Part shown: one piece after another, positions 1 to 5,969 of the stretch
How positions within the stretch are numbered: the stretch's first letter is position 1
How the letters are laid out: each line of letters opens with the position of its first letter
Source: Alphaproteobacteria bacterium
GTDB taxonomy: Bacteria; Pseudomonadota; Alphaproteobacteria; Reyranellales; Reyranellaceae
DNA length: 12,574 bases
NCBI GenBank assembly: GCA_005884705.1
Contig: VBAF01000288.1
Location: 252 to 12,825, forward strand
Reading direction: 5' to 3'
Made by a program: the position numbers and the translations under genes
Notes under the pieces: model-generated
What the model was told of the DNA's origin: nothing
The model's input: only the letters and a program-made list of their open reading frames with translations
Databases searched by the model: none

Positions 1-270
1 TTCGCCGCCTTCAACCGGCGGACCACGCCGGAGCTGAACGGCGAGGTGATCGGCATCGGCGCCGACATCACGCAGGACGACAAGCGCAACGAGGCCTACT
101 ACGCCGTGCGCATCCGCATCTCCGACAAGGAGATGGCGCGGCTCGACGGGTTGCAGCCGATGGCCGGCATGCCGGTCGAAATCTTCATCAAGACATCGCC
201 GCGCACGGTTGTGTCCTATCTCACCAAGCCGCTGCGCGAGCAGTTCGACCGGGCGTTTCGCGGCCGCTGA
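1..270 (+). CDS. Type I secretion membrane fusion protein, HlyD family (3' end only)
   Basis: The reading frame is open from base 1 to the TGA at 268-270 and gives the last 89 residues of a protein whose start lies outside the window. The piece reads as the C-terminal beta-barrel and inner-membrane-proximal end of PrtE/AprE/LapC-type adaptors: a D-D-K-R-N-E-A-Y-Y stretch, an I-R-I-S-D-K-E strand, then the family signature G-M-P-V-E-I-F-I-K-T followed by S-Y-L-T-K-P-L and a basic C-terminus ending A-F-R-G-R. Such adaptors join an ABC exporter in the inner membrane to an outer-membrane TolC-type channel and export unfolded proteins from the cytoplasm. The partner ABC gene is probably upstream, which cannot be checked here. 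No terminator-like hairpin is evident just after the stop. The family call is firm; the exported substrate is unknown. Confidence 0.88.
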   Translation, partial: FAAFNRRTTPELNGEVIGIGADITQDDKRNEAYYAVRIRISDKEMARLDGLQPMAGMPVEIFIKTSPRTVVSYLTKPLREQFDRAFRGR

Positions 271-823
271 TCGTCACGGCTGCTTGCTCTTGGCCCGCGT
301 CATCCGAAGTGGTCGCCGCCTACGCCGCACGCACGAAGGAAGGGCACCCCGAAATCTCGGCCAGGATCCTCGAGGTTCTGGCCGCCCCGGGCGCCACAGC
401 CCGCCGCTGCCACCGCAGACGCGTCGGGCACCTGGACCTTCACGCCCACCGCGCCATCAGCCACACGAACGTGTACCTCACTGGTTGGGACCATAGGCAT
501 ATCGGTCTTGCTGGCCTCCCCCTGGCTCCGCTGGAAGCAGTCGATGTCGGTGGCAATCGCCTTAGTCATCTTTGGCGAGGAGGCCAAGGCGAACGACACG
601 GCTTGCCTGTCGGCGAACTATCCGACTGCTCTATCCTGATTGCCCAATTGTACCGTACCTCAGCGAGACGGTTGCTCTTCCATATCTTCCCGCATCTTCC
701 CCCACGCCTGTCCGCTGCCGGTCATCTCGGCAGCGCGGGAGGCCGCCGGGGACGGTTTCGGGCTGGCGTCCCCAACGGTGTCCCCAAATCTTCGAGAAAC
801 GCCGATCAAATCGGGGATTGACG

Positions 824-840
824 TGCCGATGGCATCGGCA
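824..840. repeat. Perfect 17-bp palindrome, operator-like
   Basis: TGCCGATG and CATCGGCA are exact inverted arms of 8 bp around a single central base. The size and symmetry suit a dimeric repressor site. No gene start lies close by, however, and one such palindrome can arise by chance in a 12.5-kb GC-rich window, so a function is uncertain. Confidence 0.35.
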
Positions 841-997
841 TCCGAGGCCCCGAGTCCCAGAATCCCGGGACACTCCCTCCCCCTCGGGTAACTCTTTTCG
901 AGAACGTCGCGCGCGAGCCAGCAATGCCGGCGAGAGCTCTCGTGCAAGGCAGTCATCGTCATGCGTGCGACTCTGCACCAGCACGCGCCAAACACCT

Positions 998-1066
998 ATT
1001 ATGGTCAATGGCCTCGAGAAAAAGCCTTTGTTTACGGGCGTCGACTCGCGGGCCATTGCCCATAAT
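998..1066. repeat. Long imperfect inverted repeat (16-bp arms, 37-nt loop)
   Basis: The left arm at 998-1013 (attatggtcaatggcc) pairs with the right arm at 1051-1066 (ggccattgcccataat) at 15 of 16 positions. After a small bulge, cgag at 1015-1018 can also pair with ctcg at 1045-1048. In RNA this would form a stable hairpin on either strand. No T-tract follows it on either side, so it is not a standard intrinsic terminator. It could be the end of a decayed mobile element, a regulator site or a structured RNA. It lies about 110 bp past the 3' end of the minus-strand oxidoreductase gene. Confidence 0.5.
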
Positions 1067-1177
1067 GAGGCGGCCGGCAGCGCGGCATTTCGCGTCGATC
1101 GGACTCCGAAGCGAGATTTCCCAGAGAATCGCATGCCGGAGCGCAGCGGATTATGATTCCGGCGGAAAAGAAAACTT

Positions 1178-2413
1178 CTAGAGCCGGTCGATCATCGCGC
1201 CTTGCCGGCGCAGGATCTTGCGCACCGCTTGCGCATCGTGCCGGCCCTCCTGCGCGAACAGCGCGGCCGCGACGCCCGCGGCCTGTCCGGTCGCAAAGGC
1301 CGTACCCATGACTCGCAAGGACGCGCCTGCCTTCTGGTCGGCATCGGCCAGGCGTCCCGCGGCGAACAGATTGGCCGTGTCGCGGCTGGTCAGGCAGCCG
1401 AGCGGGATCTCGTAGGTCCCCTTGTCCGGCGGATAGACGAAGCTGCTCTCGAAGGTCGTGCGGTCGTGCCATTCGACACCCCAGGCGCCGAGCGCGATCG
1501 CGTCATCCATCGATCGGCCCTGCACCACGTCCTGCCATGTGAGCCGGTACACCGCCTCGACGTGCCGCGATTCGCGCGTGCCGAATTCGGGGCCGGTCGA
1601 GACGAGATAGGCCTTGTCGCAGCCGGGAATGGAGCGGATCGCCTCGAGATAGGCCCAGGCCTGCGCGCGGCCGCTGCGCTCGGCGTCGGAAAAGCTCCTG
1701 GCGTCGCGCGGATCGTAGTCGGCCGAGGCGACGTAGCAGACGAGATCGCCCGAGATCGGCAGCCGGGTCATCACGCTGCGGTGCTTGGTGAACGGACCAC
1801 GGCTCTGCGCGACCGCTTTGGCAAACTGTTCGGCGCTGACCGTCACCTCCGCGGGAATGCCGCCGAAGCGCGTGCCCAAGGTGCCGAGATTGACCAGGCC
1901 GTCGTTGCCGTAGCGGGTCGCGGCGCCGGCGAAGAAGGCAAGATCGCCCTCGCCGCTGGCGTCGACGAAGGCCCGCGCCCGCACTGTGTGCATGCCGGCG
2001 TGATCCAGCCAGGAGACGTCGACAATGCGGTCCTTCTCGCGCGTCGCGTTGCTGACCAAAGCGTGCAGCAGCACCTCGACGCCCGCTTCCGCGCAGAGCG
2101 TATCGAGCACGCGCTTCACCGCCTCGGGCTCGAACACCACGAACACGCCGCGATGGCGCTGCGGGCCGGTGACGGCGCCGAGCCGCCGCAGGCCCCGCAT
2201 CACCTCCTCGGCGACGCCCATGACCGCCTGCCGCGGCGTCTCGCCGAGCGTGTAGAGGCCGCAATAGGTGACGACGTTGCGCAAGGTCGAGGCGCCGCCC
2301 AGGCACCCGGCGCGCTCGACCAGCAGGGTGCGTGCCCCGCAGCGGGAAGCGGCGATCGCGGCGGCGACGCCGGCGCTGCCGCCACCGACCACGGCGACAT
2401 CGTAGCCGATCAT
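1178..2413 (-). CDS. FAD-dependent oxidoreductase (FAD_oxidored-type flavoprotein)
   Basis: This is a 411-residue cytoplasmic flavoprotein of unknown substrate. The N-terminus has a Rossmann FAD-binding motif: a D-V-A-V-V strand, G-G-G-S-A-G at residues 10-15, and the ribose-binding acidic residue E33 at the end of the second strand, followed by G-C-L-G-G-A-S-T. The C-terminus has the second FAD contact region, L-F-A-A-G-R near residue 355 and then M-G-T-A-F-A-T-G-Q-A-A-G, as in the FAD_oxidored (PF12831) group. The length fits that group, and no signal peptide is seen. The ATG at 2411-2413 puts the Rossmann strand right at the N-terminus, as is usual; only a weak GGATGG precedes it. The gene lies 129 bp downstream of the lipocalin-like gene, with a palindromic repeat filling that gap and ending 9 nt before the ATG. 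It may be the last gene of the emrAB cluster or have its own promoter. The substrate cannot be read from sequence. Confidence 0.85.
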   Translation of the reverse strand: MIGYDVAVVGGGSAGVAAAIAASRCGARTLLVERAGCLGGASTLRNVVTYCGLYTLGETPRQAVMGVAEEVMRGLRRLGAVTGPQRHRGVFVVFEPEAVKRVLDTLCAEAGVEVLLHALVSNATREKDRIVDVSWLDHAGMHTVRARAFVDASGEGDLAFFAGAATRYGNDGLVNLGTLGTRFGGIPAEVTVSAEQFAKAVAQSRGPFTKHRSVMTRLPISGDLVCYVASADYDPRDARSFSDAERSGRAQAWAYLEAIRSIPGCDKAYLVSTGPEFGTRESRHVEAVYRLTWQDVVQGRSMDDAIALGAWGVEWHDRTTFESSFVYPPDKGTYEIPLGCLTSRDTANLFAAGRLADADQKAGASLRVMGTAFATGQAAGVAAALFAQEGRHDAQAVRKILRRQGAMIDRL

Positions 2414-2422
2414 CGCACCATC

Positions 2423-2534
2423 CGTCGTCCCGAGCGAAGCCGCGCAAAGCGCGGCGCAGTCGAGGGACCTATTTTTGCGTCGGCAGCGCCCAAGAGAGGT
2501 CCCTCCACTTCGCTTCGCTTCGGTCGGGACGACG
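2423..2534. repeat. Dispersed palindromic spacer repeat, copy 1
   Basis: A 112-bp hairpin-forming element. The outer arms cgtcgtcccga (2423-2433) and tcgggacgacg (2524-2534) are perfectly complementary, and the inner arms gagggacct (2462-2470) and aggtccctc (2497-2505) also match perfectly around a 26-nt centre. The left half carries an extra small hairpin, GCCGCGC-AAA-GCGCGGC (2439-2455). It begins 8 nt after the lipocalin-gene stop and ends 9 nt before the oxidoreductase ATG. A second copy in the opposite orientation is at 8265-8373. This resembles REP/BIME-like intergenic repeats of GC-rich proteobacteria. In the minus-strand transcript it could form a stem-loop that attenuates transcription or protects mRNA ends. 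Confidence 0.8.
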
Positions 2535-2542
2535 AGTGAGGC

Positions 2543-3034
2543 TTACAGCGGCACCGCGCTGACCTGCTCCCAGGCGAGCTCGCGATGGATCTTGACCCCG
2601 CCCTCGTCGCGCTCGGGCGGCACCAGGATCATGCGCTCGCCCTCGAAGCGCACCTTGCGGACTTGCTGGGTGCCCATCCGCGCCGGATCCGACGCGGCAT
2701 CGACAGTGGTGATCAGCGTGCTGCCGTCGAAAGTGTAGTTGCCGCAATAGGAGGAGTATTCGCGCTTGGCGCCGTCGGCCAGCTTGGCGCGGCCGTCGAC
2801 CAGCACCGCCATCATGCGGCCGTCGGAGGTCAGCGACACCAGGCCCATGCCGCGCGGCCCATACGGCACACCGACCTTCTTGCCTGACGGATCGGTCATG
2901 GCGCCGCCGGCCAGCTTCCAGACGCCGACCACGTTGGGCGTGGCGGCTTCGGCCGCCTTGGCGACCACGACCACGGCGGCGGCGCCGGCCGCGATCTCGA
3001 GGGTGCGGCGGCGCGAAGTGCGTTTGGTCGTCAT
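2543..3034 (-). CDS. Lipocalin-like domain protein with Tat-like signal peptide
   Basis: This 163-residue protein begins with T-S-R-R-R-T-L-E-I, then a run of Ala and Val and an A-E-A cleavage-like end near residue 30. That pattern fits a twin-arginine (Tat) export signal, so the mature part would be periplasmic. Residues about 34-150 match the Lipocalin_5 pattern: V-G-V-W-K-L, D-P-S-G-K, P-Y-G-P-R-G-M-G, S-D-G-R-M-M-A-V, then Y-C-G-N-Y-T-F-D-G and later H-R-E-L-A-W-E. These small beta-barrels are of mostly unknown function and may bind a hydrophobic ligand. The start is secure: the ATG at 3032-3034 overlaps the emrB stop (ATGA) and follows a strong GGGAGGAAG Shine-Dalgarno. Longer upstream reading in this frame only runs antisense-like through emrB. 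Coupling to the pump suggests a role in handling the same small molecule, which is an inference. Confidence 0.85.
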   Translation of the reverse strand: MTTKRTSRRRTLEIAAGAAAVVVVAKAAEAATPNVVGVWKLAGGAMTDPSGKKVGVPYGPRGMGLVSLTSDGRMMAVLVDGRAKLADGAKREYSSYCGNYTFDGSTLITTVDAASDPARMGTQQVRKVRFEGERMILVPPERDEGGVKIHRELAWEQVSAVPL

Positions 3035-4647
3035 GATCTTCCTCCCAGGCGAGCAAGCTTGCCGAGCATGCTGAAGCCGCGGGCACGACGCTGGCTGCGC
3101 GACAGCAGGGCAGCGGGGATCATCGCCACCAGCCCGGCCACGGCGATCACAATGAAGGTGTCGGAGAAGGCCAGCATCTCCGCCTTCACGTGCAGCATCT
3201 GGCCGAGATATTCGTAGGACCCCGCCTTTTGCTGCTGCAACGGCAGGCCGGCGCGCTGCATCAGCTGCTCGACCAGGACGACCAGGCGCTGGGTCGTGAA
3301 GTTGCCCCAGTCCTGGGTCGCGGTCAGCGCCTCGGCGTGGAACTGGGTGCGCACCTCGAAGAAGGCGACCAGCAGGTTGGTGCCGAAGGCGCCGCCGAGC
3401 TGGCGCATGAAGTTGGCGATGCCCGCACCCTGGCGGACCTTGTCGGCCGGCAAGGCCTTGAGCGAGGAGGCGTTGAGGCTGGGGTTGATGAAGCCCAGCC
3501 CGAGCCGCGACACCATCACCATGCCGACCAGGGTCCAGAAGGTGGTGTCGACGTCGGCGGTGCACATGAACGCAAAGCCGGTCGAGAACAGCACCAGCCC
3601 GGTGATGATCATGGTCGAGGCCGGAATCACGTCTGCCAGCCGCCCGGCGAGCGGGAAGATGAAGGCGAGCATGATGCCGGCCGGCATCATCATCAGGCCG
3701 GCCAGCAACGGCGTGAAGCCGATATTGGTCTGTACGAATACCGGGATGACATAGGTAGATCCATTCATGCCGAAACCGAACACGAAGGCGATCATCGCCG
3801 CGGCGGCGAACTCGATATTGGCAAAGATCCGGATATCGATCATCGCCTTGGGCGTGTGCAGCTCCCACAGGATGAAGCCGACGGCAGCGAGGCCGCCGGC
3901 AGCGAGGCGCAGGACGATGGTGTCGGAGGCCCAGCCCTCGCGCTGGCCGTCGGCGATCCCGGTCATCAACCCCAGCAGCGCGGCGCACAACAGCGCGAAG
4001 CCGAGCCAGTCGAACGGCGGGATCTGCCGGGGCAGCGGCCGGCTTGGCATGAAGAACAGCCCCAACACCGCGGCCAAGGCACAGAACGGCAGCGAGATGT
4101 AGAAGACGTACCGCCAGGAGAAGTACTCGATCATCATGCCGCCGAGCGTCGGGCCGATCGCCGGCGCAAACACCACGCCAAGGCCGAACACGCCCATCGC
4201 CATGCCGCGCCGTTCGGGCGGGAAGACCGAGAAGATGATCGCCATCACCAGAGGCTGCGCCACGCCGGCCGAGAAGCCCTGCACGGTGCGGAAGATGATC
4301 AGCACGTCCTCGGTCGGCGCCGCACCGCCGAACAGCGCGCCAGCGGAGAAGAAGATCAGCGCGCCGACGAAGGTGCGGCGCTCGCCCAGCACCCCGGTGA
4401 TCCAGGCATTCATCAGCATGCCCGCCGTCATCGCCGCGGCGTAGGCCGACGACATCCACTGCGCCTGGTCCTGGCCGATGCCGAAGGCGCCCATCACGTC
4501 GGGTACCGCGACGTTGACTGTGGTCATGGCCAGCACCATCGAGACCACGCCGACCATGCCGGTAATGGTCACGAACCAGCGATAGTTCGGGCCGTAGCGT
4601 TCGCTCAGGACCTGCGGGCTGTCGAAGGAGGCGCTATCGGACGTCAA
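3031..4647 (-). CDS. emrB: DHA2-family MFS multidrug efflux permease (EmrB type)
   Basis: This 538-residue inner-membrane proton antiporter has about 14 hydrophobic segments. Visible DHA2 hallmarks are V-N-V-A-V-P-D-V at the end of the first membrane segment (44-51), D-Q-A-Q-W at 60-64, the loop G-V-L-G-E-R-R (motif A region, about 85-91), R-T-V-Q-G at 120-124, and the antiporter motif C region A-I-G-P-T-L-G-G followed by F-S-W-R-Y-V-F (about 173-192). It would pump hydrophobic compounds out together with the HlyD-type adaptor encoded just upstream, which it overlaps by 14 nt. The start codon is TTG: in this frame a TGA stands five codons upstream, and no ATG, GTG or other TTG occurs before the first membrane segment. 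No outer-membrane channel gene is nearby, so a TolC-like partner elsewhere is presumed. The substrate is unknown. Confidence 0.9.
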   Translation of the reverse strand: MTSDSASFDSPQVLSERYGPNYRWFVTITGMVGVVSMVLAMTTVNVAVPDVMGAFGIGQDQAQWMSSAYAAAMTAGMLMNAWITGVLGERRTFVGALIFFSAGALFGGAAPTEDVLIIFRTVQGFSAGVAQPLVMAIIFSVFPPERRGMAMGVFGLGVVFAPAIGPTLGGMMIEYFSWRYVFYISLPFCALAAVLGLFFMPSRPLPRQIPPFDWLGFALLCAALLGLMTGIADGQREGWASDTIVLRLAAGGLAAVGFILWELHTPKAMIDIRIFANIEFAAAAMIAFVFGFGMNGSTYVIPVFVQTNIGFTPLLAGLMMMPAGIMLAFIFPLAGRLADVIPASTMIITGLVLFSTGFAFMCTADVDTTFWTLVGMVMVSRLGLGFINPSLNASSLKALPADKVRQGAGIANFMRQLGGAFGTNLLVAFFEVRTQFHAEALTATQDWGNFTTQRLVVLVEQLMQRAGLPLQQQKAGSYEYLGQMLHVKAEMLAFSDTFIVIAVAGLVAMIPAALLSRSQRRARGFSMLGKLARLGGRS

Positions 4648-5785
4648 TTTCGACTTCGACCATCATGCCCGGCGTGAGCGGCTTGGGCGGATTGACGATG
4701 TCGATCTTCACCGGCACGCGCTGGGTGATCTTGGTGAAGTTGCCGGACGGGTTGGGCGTCGGCAGCAGCGCGAAGCGCGCGGTGGTGGCGCTGCCGATGC
4801 GCGTCACCTTGCCGGTGAACTTGACCCCGGGATAGGCGTCGACCGTGACGTTGACCGGCTGGCCGAGCCTCACCTGGCCGACCTGGGTCTCCTTGATGTT
4901 GGCCTCGACCCAGACCTCCTCGGGATTGTGCAGCATCAGGATGCGCTGGCCGGAGGCGACGTACTCGCCGGGCAGCACGAAGGTGCGGTCGATCACCGCC
5001 GGCACCGGGCTCTTGATGGTGCGGTCCTCGACGTCGACCTGCTGCTGGTACATTTGCGCGGCGAGATTGGCGACCTGATGGGTCAGCGCCTCGATCTGGG
5101 CGTCGATCACCTTGAGCCGTTCCTCGCCCGCCCGCGCCTCGTCGAGGCTGCCTTCGGCCTGCTGATACTCGGCGTCCATCTGCAGGATCTGGACCTCGAG
5201 CTTGGTCACGGCGGTCTGCGCCGTCTGCAGCTGGCGCTCGTTGATCACCTTGCTGGCGATCAGCCGCTTGGCGCGCTCGAGCTCGATCTTGGCGAAATCG
5301 AGGTCCGACTGCATCGCCTCGCGCGCCTTGTCGCGCACGGTCACGCCGGAGGTCCGGGTCTTGATCGAGGTGTCGACCTGTTCGCGGCCGAACGTCCGTT
5401 CGGCCTTGAGCCGCGTGCGCTCGGCCCGGACGCCCTCGATCTGGGCCTTGAACGAATCGATCTTCAGCTTGGCGATGCGGTCGTCGATGCGCACCACGAC
5501 GTCGCCCGCCTTGACCCGCACGCCTTCGAGCGCCGGCATGTCGACCACCCAGCCGTCGGCGCGGCTCGAGATGGTGACGATATCGGCCGTGGCGCGCGCG
5601 TCGTATTCGTAGATGTGGGTGAAGCGGAGGTAGGCTTCGTACCCGCCATAGGCGACCGCCAGCAGCAGGCCGAGGGCAATGGCGAGGAAGCGCGGCCGGA
5701 GAAAGAACTGGCGGCGATAGCCGCGGGCCCATCCGGGCTGGCTCTGCGCCGCCCCGATGCCCGGAGGAGTGACCGTCTGATCCAA
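4634..5785 (-). CDS. emrA: HlyD/EmrA-family periplasmic adaptor of an MFS efflux pump
   Basis: This 383-residue membrane fusion protein has a short cytoplasmic basic tail, one membrane helix at about 32-50, then E-Y-D-A-R-A-T-A-D and S-S-R-A-D-G-W-V, the first half of the biotinyl-lipoyl-like domain. A long alpha-helical hairpin follows at about 105-250, rich in Glu, Lys, Gln and Leu, and then the second lipoyl half (I-K-S-P-V-P-A-V-I-D, P-G-E-Y-V-A-S-G-Q) and a beta-barrel with N-P-S-G-N-F-T-K-I-T-Q-R-V-P-V, typical of EmrA. It bridges EmrB to an outer-membrane channel in the periplasm. The start is TTG at 5783-5785; a TGA in the same frame lies three codons upstream and no better start follows before the membrane helix. 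There is no Shine-Dalgarno, and a candidate promoter sits almost on the start codon. It is divergent from the monooxygenase gene, with about 140-180 bp between them. Confidence 0.9.
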   Translation of the reverse strand: MDQTVTPPGIGAAQSQPGWARGYRRQFFLRPRFLAIALGLLLAVAYGGYEAYLRFTHIYEYDARATADIVTISSRADGWVVDMPALEGVRVKAGDVVVRIDDRIAKLKIDSFKAQIEGVRAERTRLKAERTFGREQVDTSIKTRTSGVTVRDKAREAMQSDLDFAKIELERAKRLIASKVINERQLQTAQTAVTKLEVQILQMDAEYQQAEGSLDEARAGEERLKVIDAQIEALTHQVANLAAQMYQQQVDVEDRTIKSPVPAVIDRTFVLPGEYVASGQRILMLHNPEEVWVEANIKETQVGQVRLGQPVNVTVDAYPGVKFTGKVTRIGSATTARFALLPTPNPSGNFTKITQRVPVKIDIVNPPKPLTPGMMVEVEIDVR

Positions 5786-5793
5786 GGCGGCAA

Positions 5794-5822
5794 ATCATAA
5801 AGCTGAAACAAAGGCCTGACCA
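5794..5822 (-). promoter_or_regulatory. Candidate sigma-70-type promoter for emrA
   Basis: On the minus strand TGGTCA (5822-5817, 4 of 6 to TTGACA) and TATGAT (5799-5794, 5 of 6 to TATAAT) are separated by exactly 17 bp. The expected transcript start, 6-7 nt beyond, falls at about 5787-5788, only 2-3 nt before the TTG start codon. If real, the mRNA would be essentially leaderless, which fits the lack of a Shine-Dalgarno. Confidence 0.4.
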
Positions 5823-5916
5823 CGCACGCAAAAGCGGCCCTCCCTTGCCAAATCGACCGGTGCGAGGGAATTTGCCTGCAGTTTCGGTGCAAAGCCGCCC
5901 GCACAGCAAAATTCGC

Positions 5917-5921
5917 AAGGA
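5917..5921 (+). promoter_or_regulatory. Shine-Dalgarno AAGGA placed for an ATA start of the monooxygenase
   Basis: AAGGA ends 6 nt before the ATA at 5928-5930, in frame with the monooxygenase, which is ideal spacing. From ATA the frame reads (I)-P-D-A-S-Q-P-Y-P-R-Q-L-D-V-V and joins the Rossmann strand. The ATG at 5935 is in another frame and stops after 12 codons. No canonical start codon exists in the monooxygenase frame between the TGA at 5817-5819 and the GTG at 5970. Confidence 0.45.
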
Positions 5922-5969
5922 TTCGCCATACCCGATGCCTCGCAGCCCTACCCGCGCCAGCTCGACGTC

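Larger units (their letters stand above)
271..1177. other. About 900-bp spacer without a convincing gene
   Basis: Open frames of 80-190 codons exist on both strands (for example 309-821 +, 300-599 -, 631-1134 -). Their translations are rich in Arg, Pro and Ser, show no recognisable domain, and lack the consistent GC-rich third codon positions of the neighbouring genes. Several frames are simply antisense images of one another. I recognise no transposase, integrase or tRNA. What the stretch does hold is a 16-bp inverted repeat with a 37-nt loop (998-1066), a perfect 17-bp palindrome (824-840), and a short tandem motif gtccccaa at 768-775 and 780-787. It may be a decayed gene or mobile-element scar, or simply a spacer between a + strand secretion gene and the 3' end of the minus-strand cluster. 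Confidence 0.6.
5786..5927. promoter_or_regulatory. Divergent control region between the efflux operon and the monooxygenase operon
   Basis: This non-coding stretch separates two divergent gene sets and must hold both promoters unless transcription reads in from outside. A short inverted pair, ggcaaat near 5789 and atttgcc near 5870, brackets much of it and could be a spaced operator, but it is too short to trust alone. I could not find a convincing -35/-10 pair for the rightward gene. The shared region suggests joint control of pump and monooxygenase; no regulator gene is in the window. Confidence 0.45.

Noticed and set aside
300..1134. Mid-length frames in the spacer (309-821 +, 300-599 -, 631-1134 -)
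   Set aside because: No domain, no Shine-Dalgarno that stands out, mutually antisense, and codon composition unlike the neighbouring genes.
1156..1177. Short hairpin TTCCG-C-CGGAA after the oxidoreductase stop as a terminator
   Set aside because: The loop of one base cannot form in RNA and no T-tract follows in the direction of transcription.
2423..2534. Spacer repeat as an insertion sequence or CRISPR unit
   Set aside because: It encodes nothing, no target duplication is visible, and only two copies occur, far apart; it fits a REP-like palindrome instead.
1202..2539. 445-codon open frame on the plus strand opposite the FAD oxidoreductase
   Set aside because: Antisense image of a clear flavoprotein; it also runs through the palindromic repeat, so it is not a natural gene end.
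3035..4459. Long N-terminal extension of the lipocalin-like protein (638 residues in total)
   Set aside because: The extra part is out-of-frame reading of emrB. The ATG at 3034 has a strong Shine-Dalgarno and a sensible signal peptide.
3190..4677. 495-codon open frame on the plus strand opposite emrB
   Set aside because: The translation is His/Gln/Arg-rich with no domain, while the minus strand encodes a clear MFS transporter.
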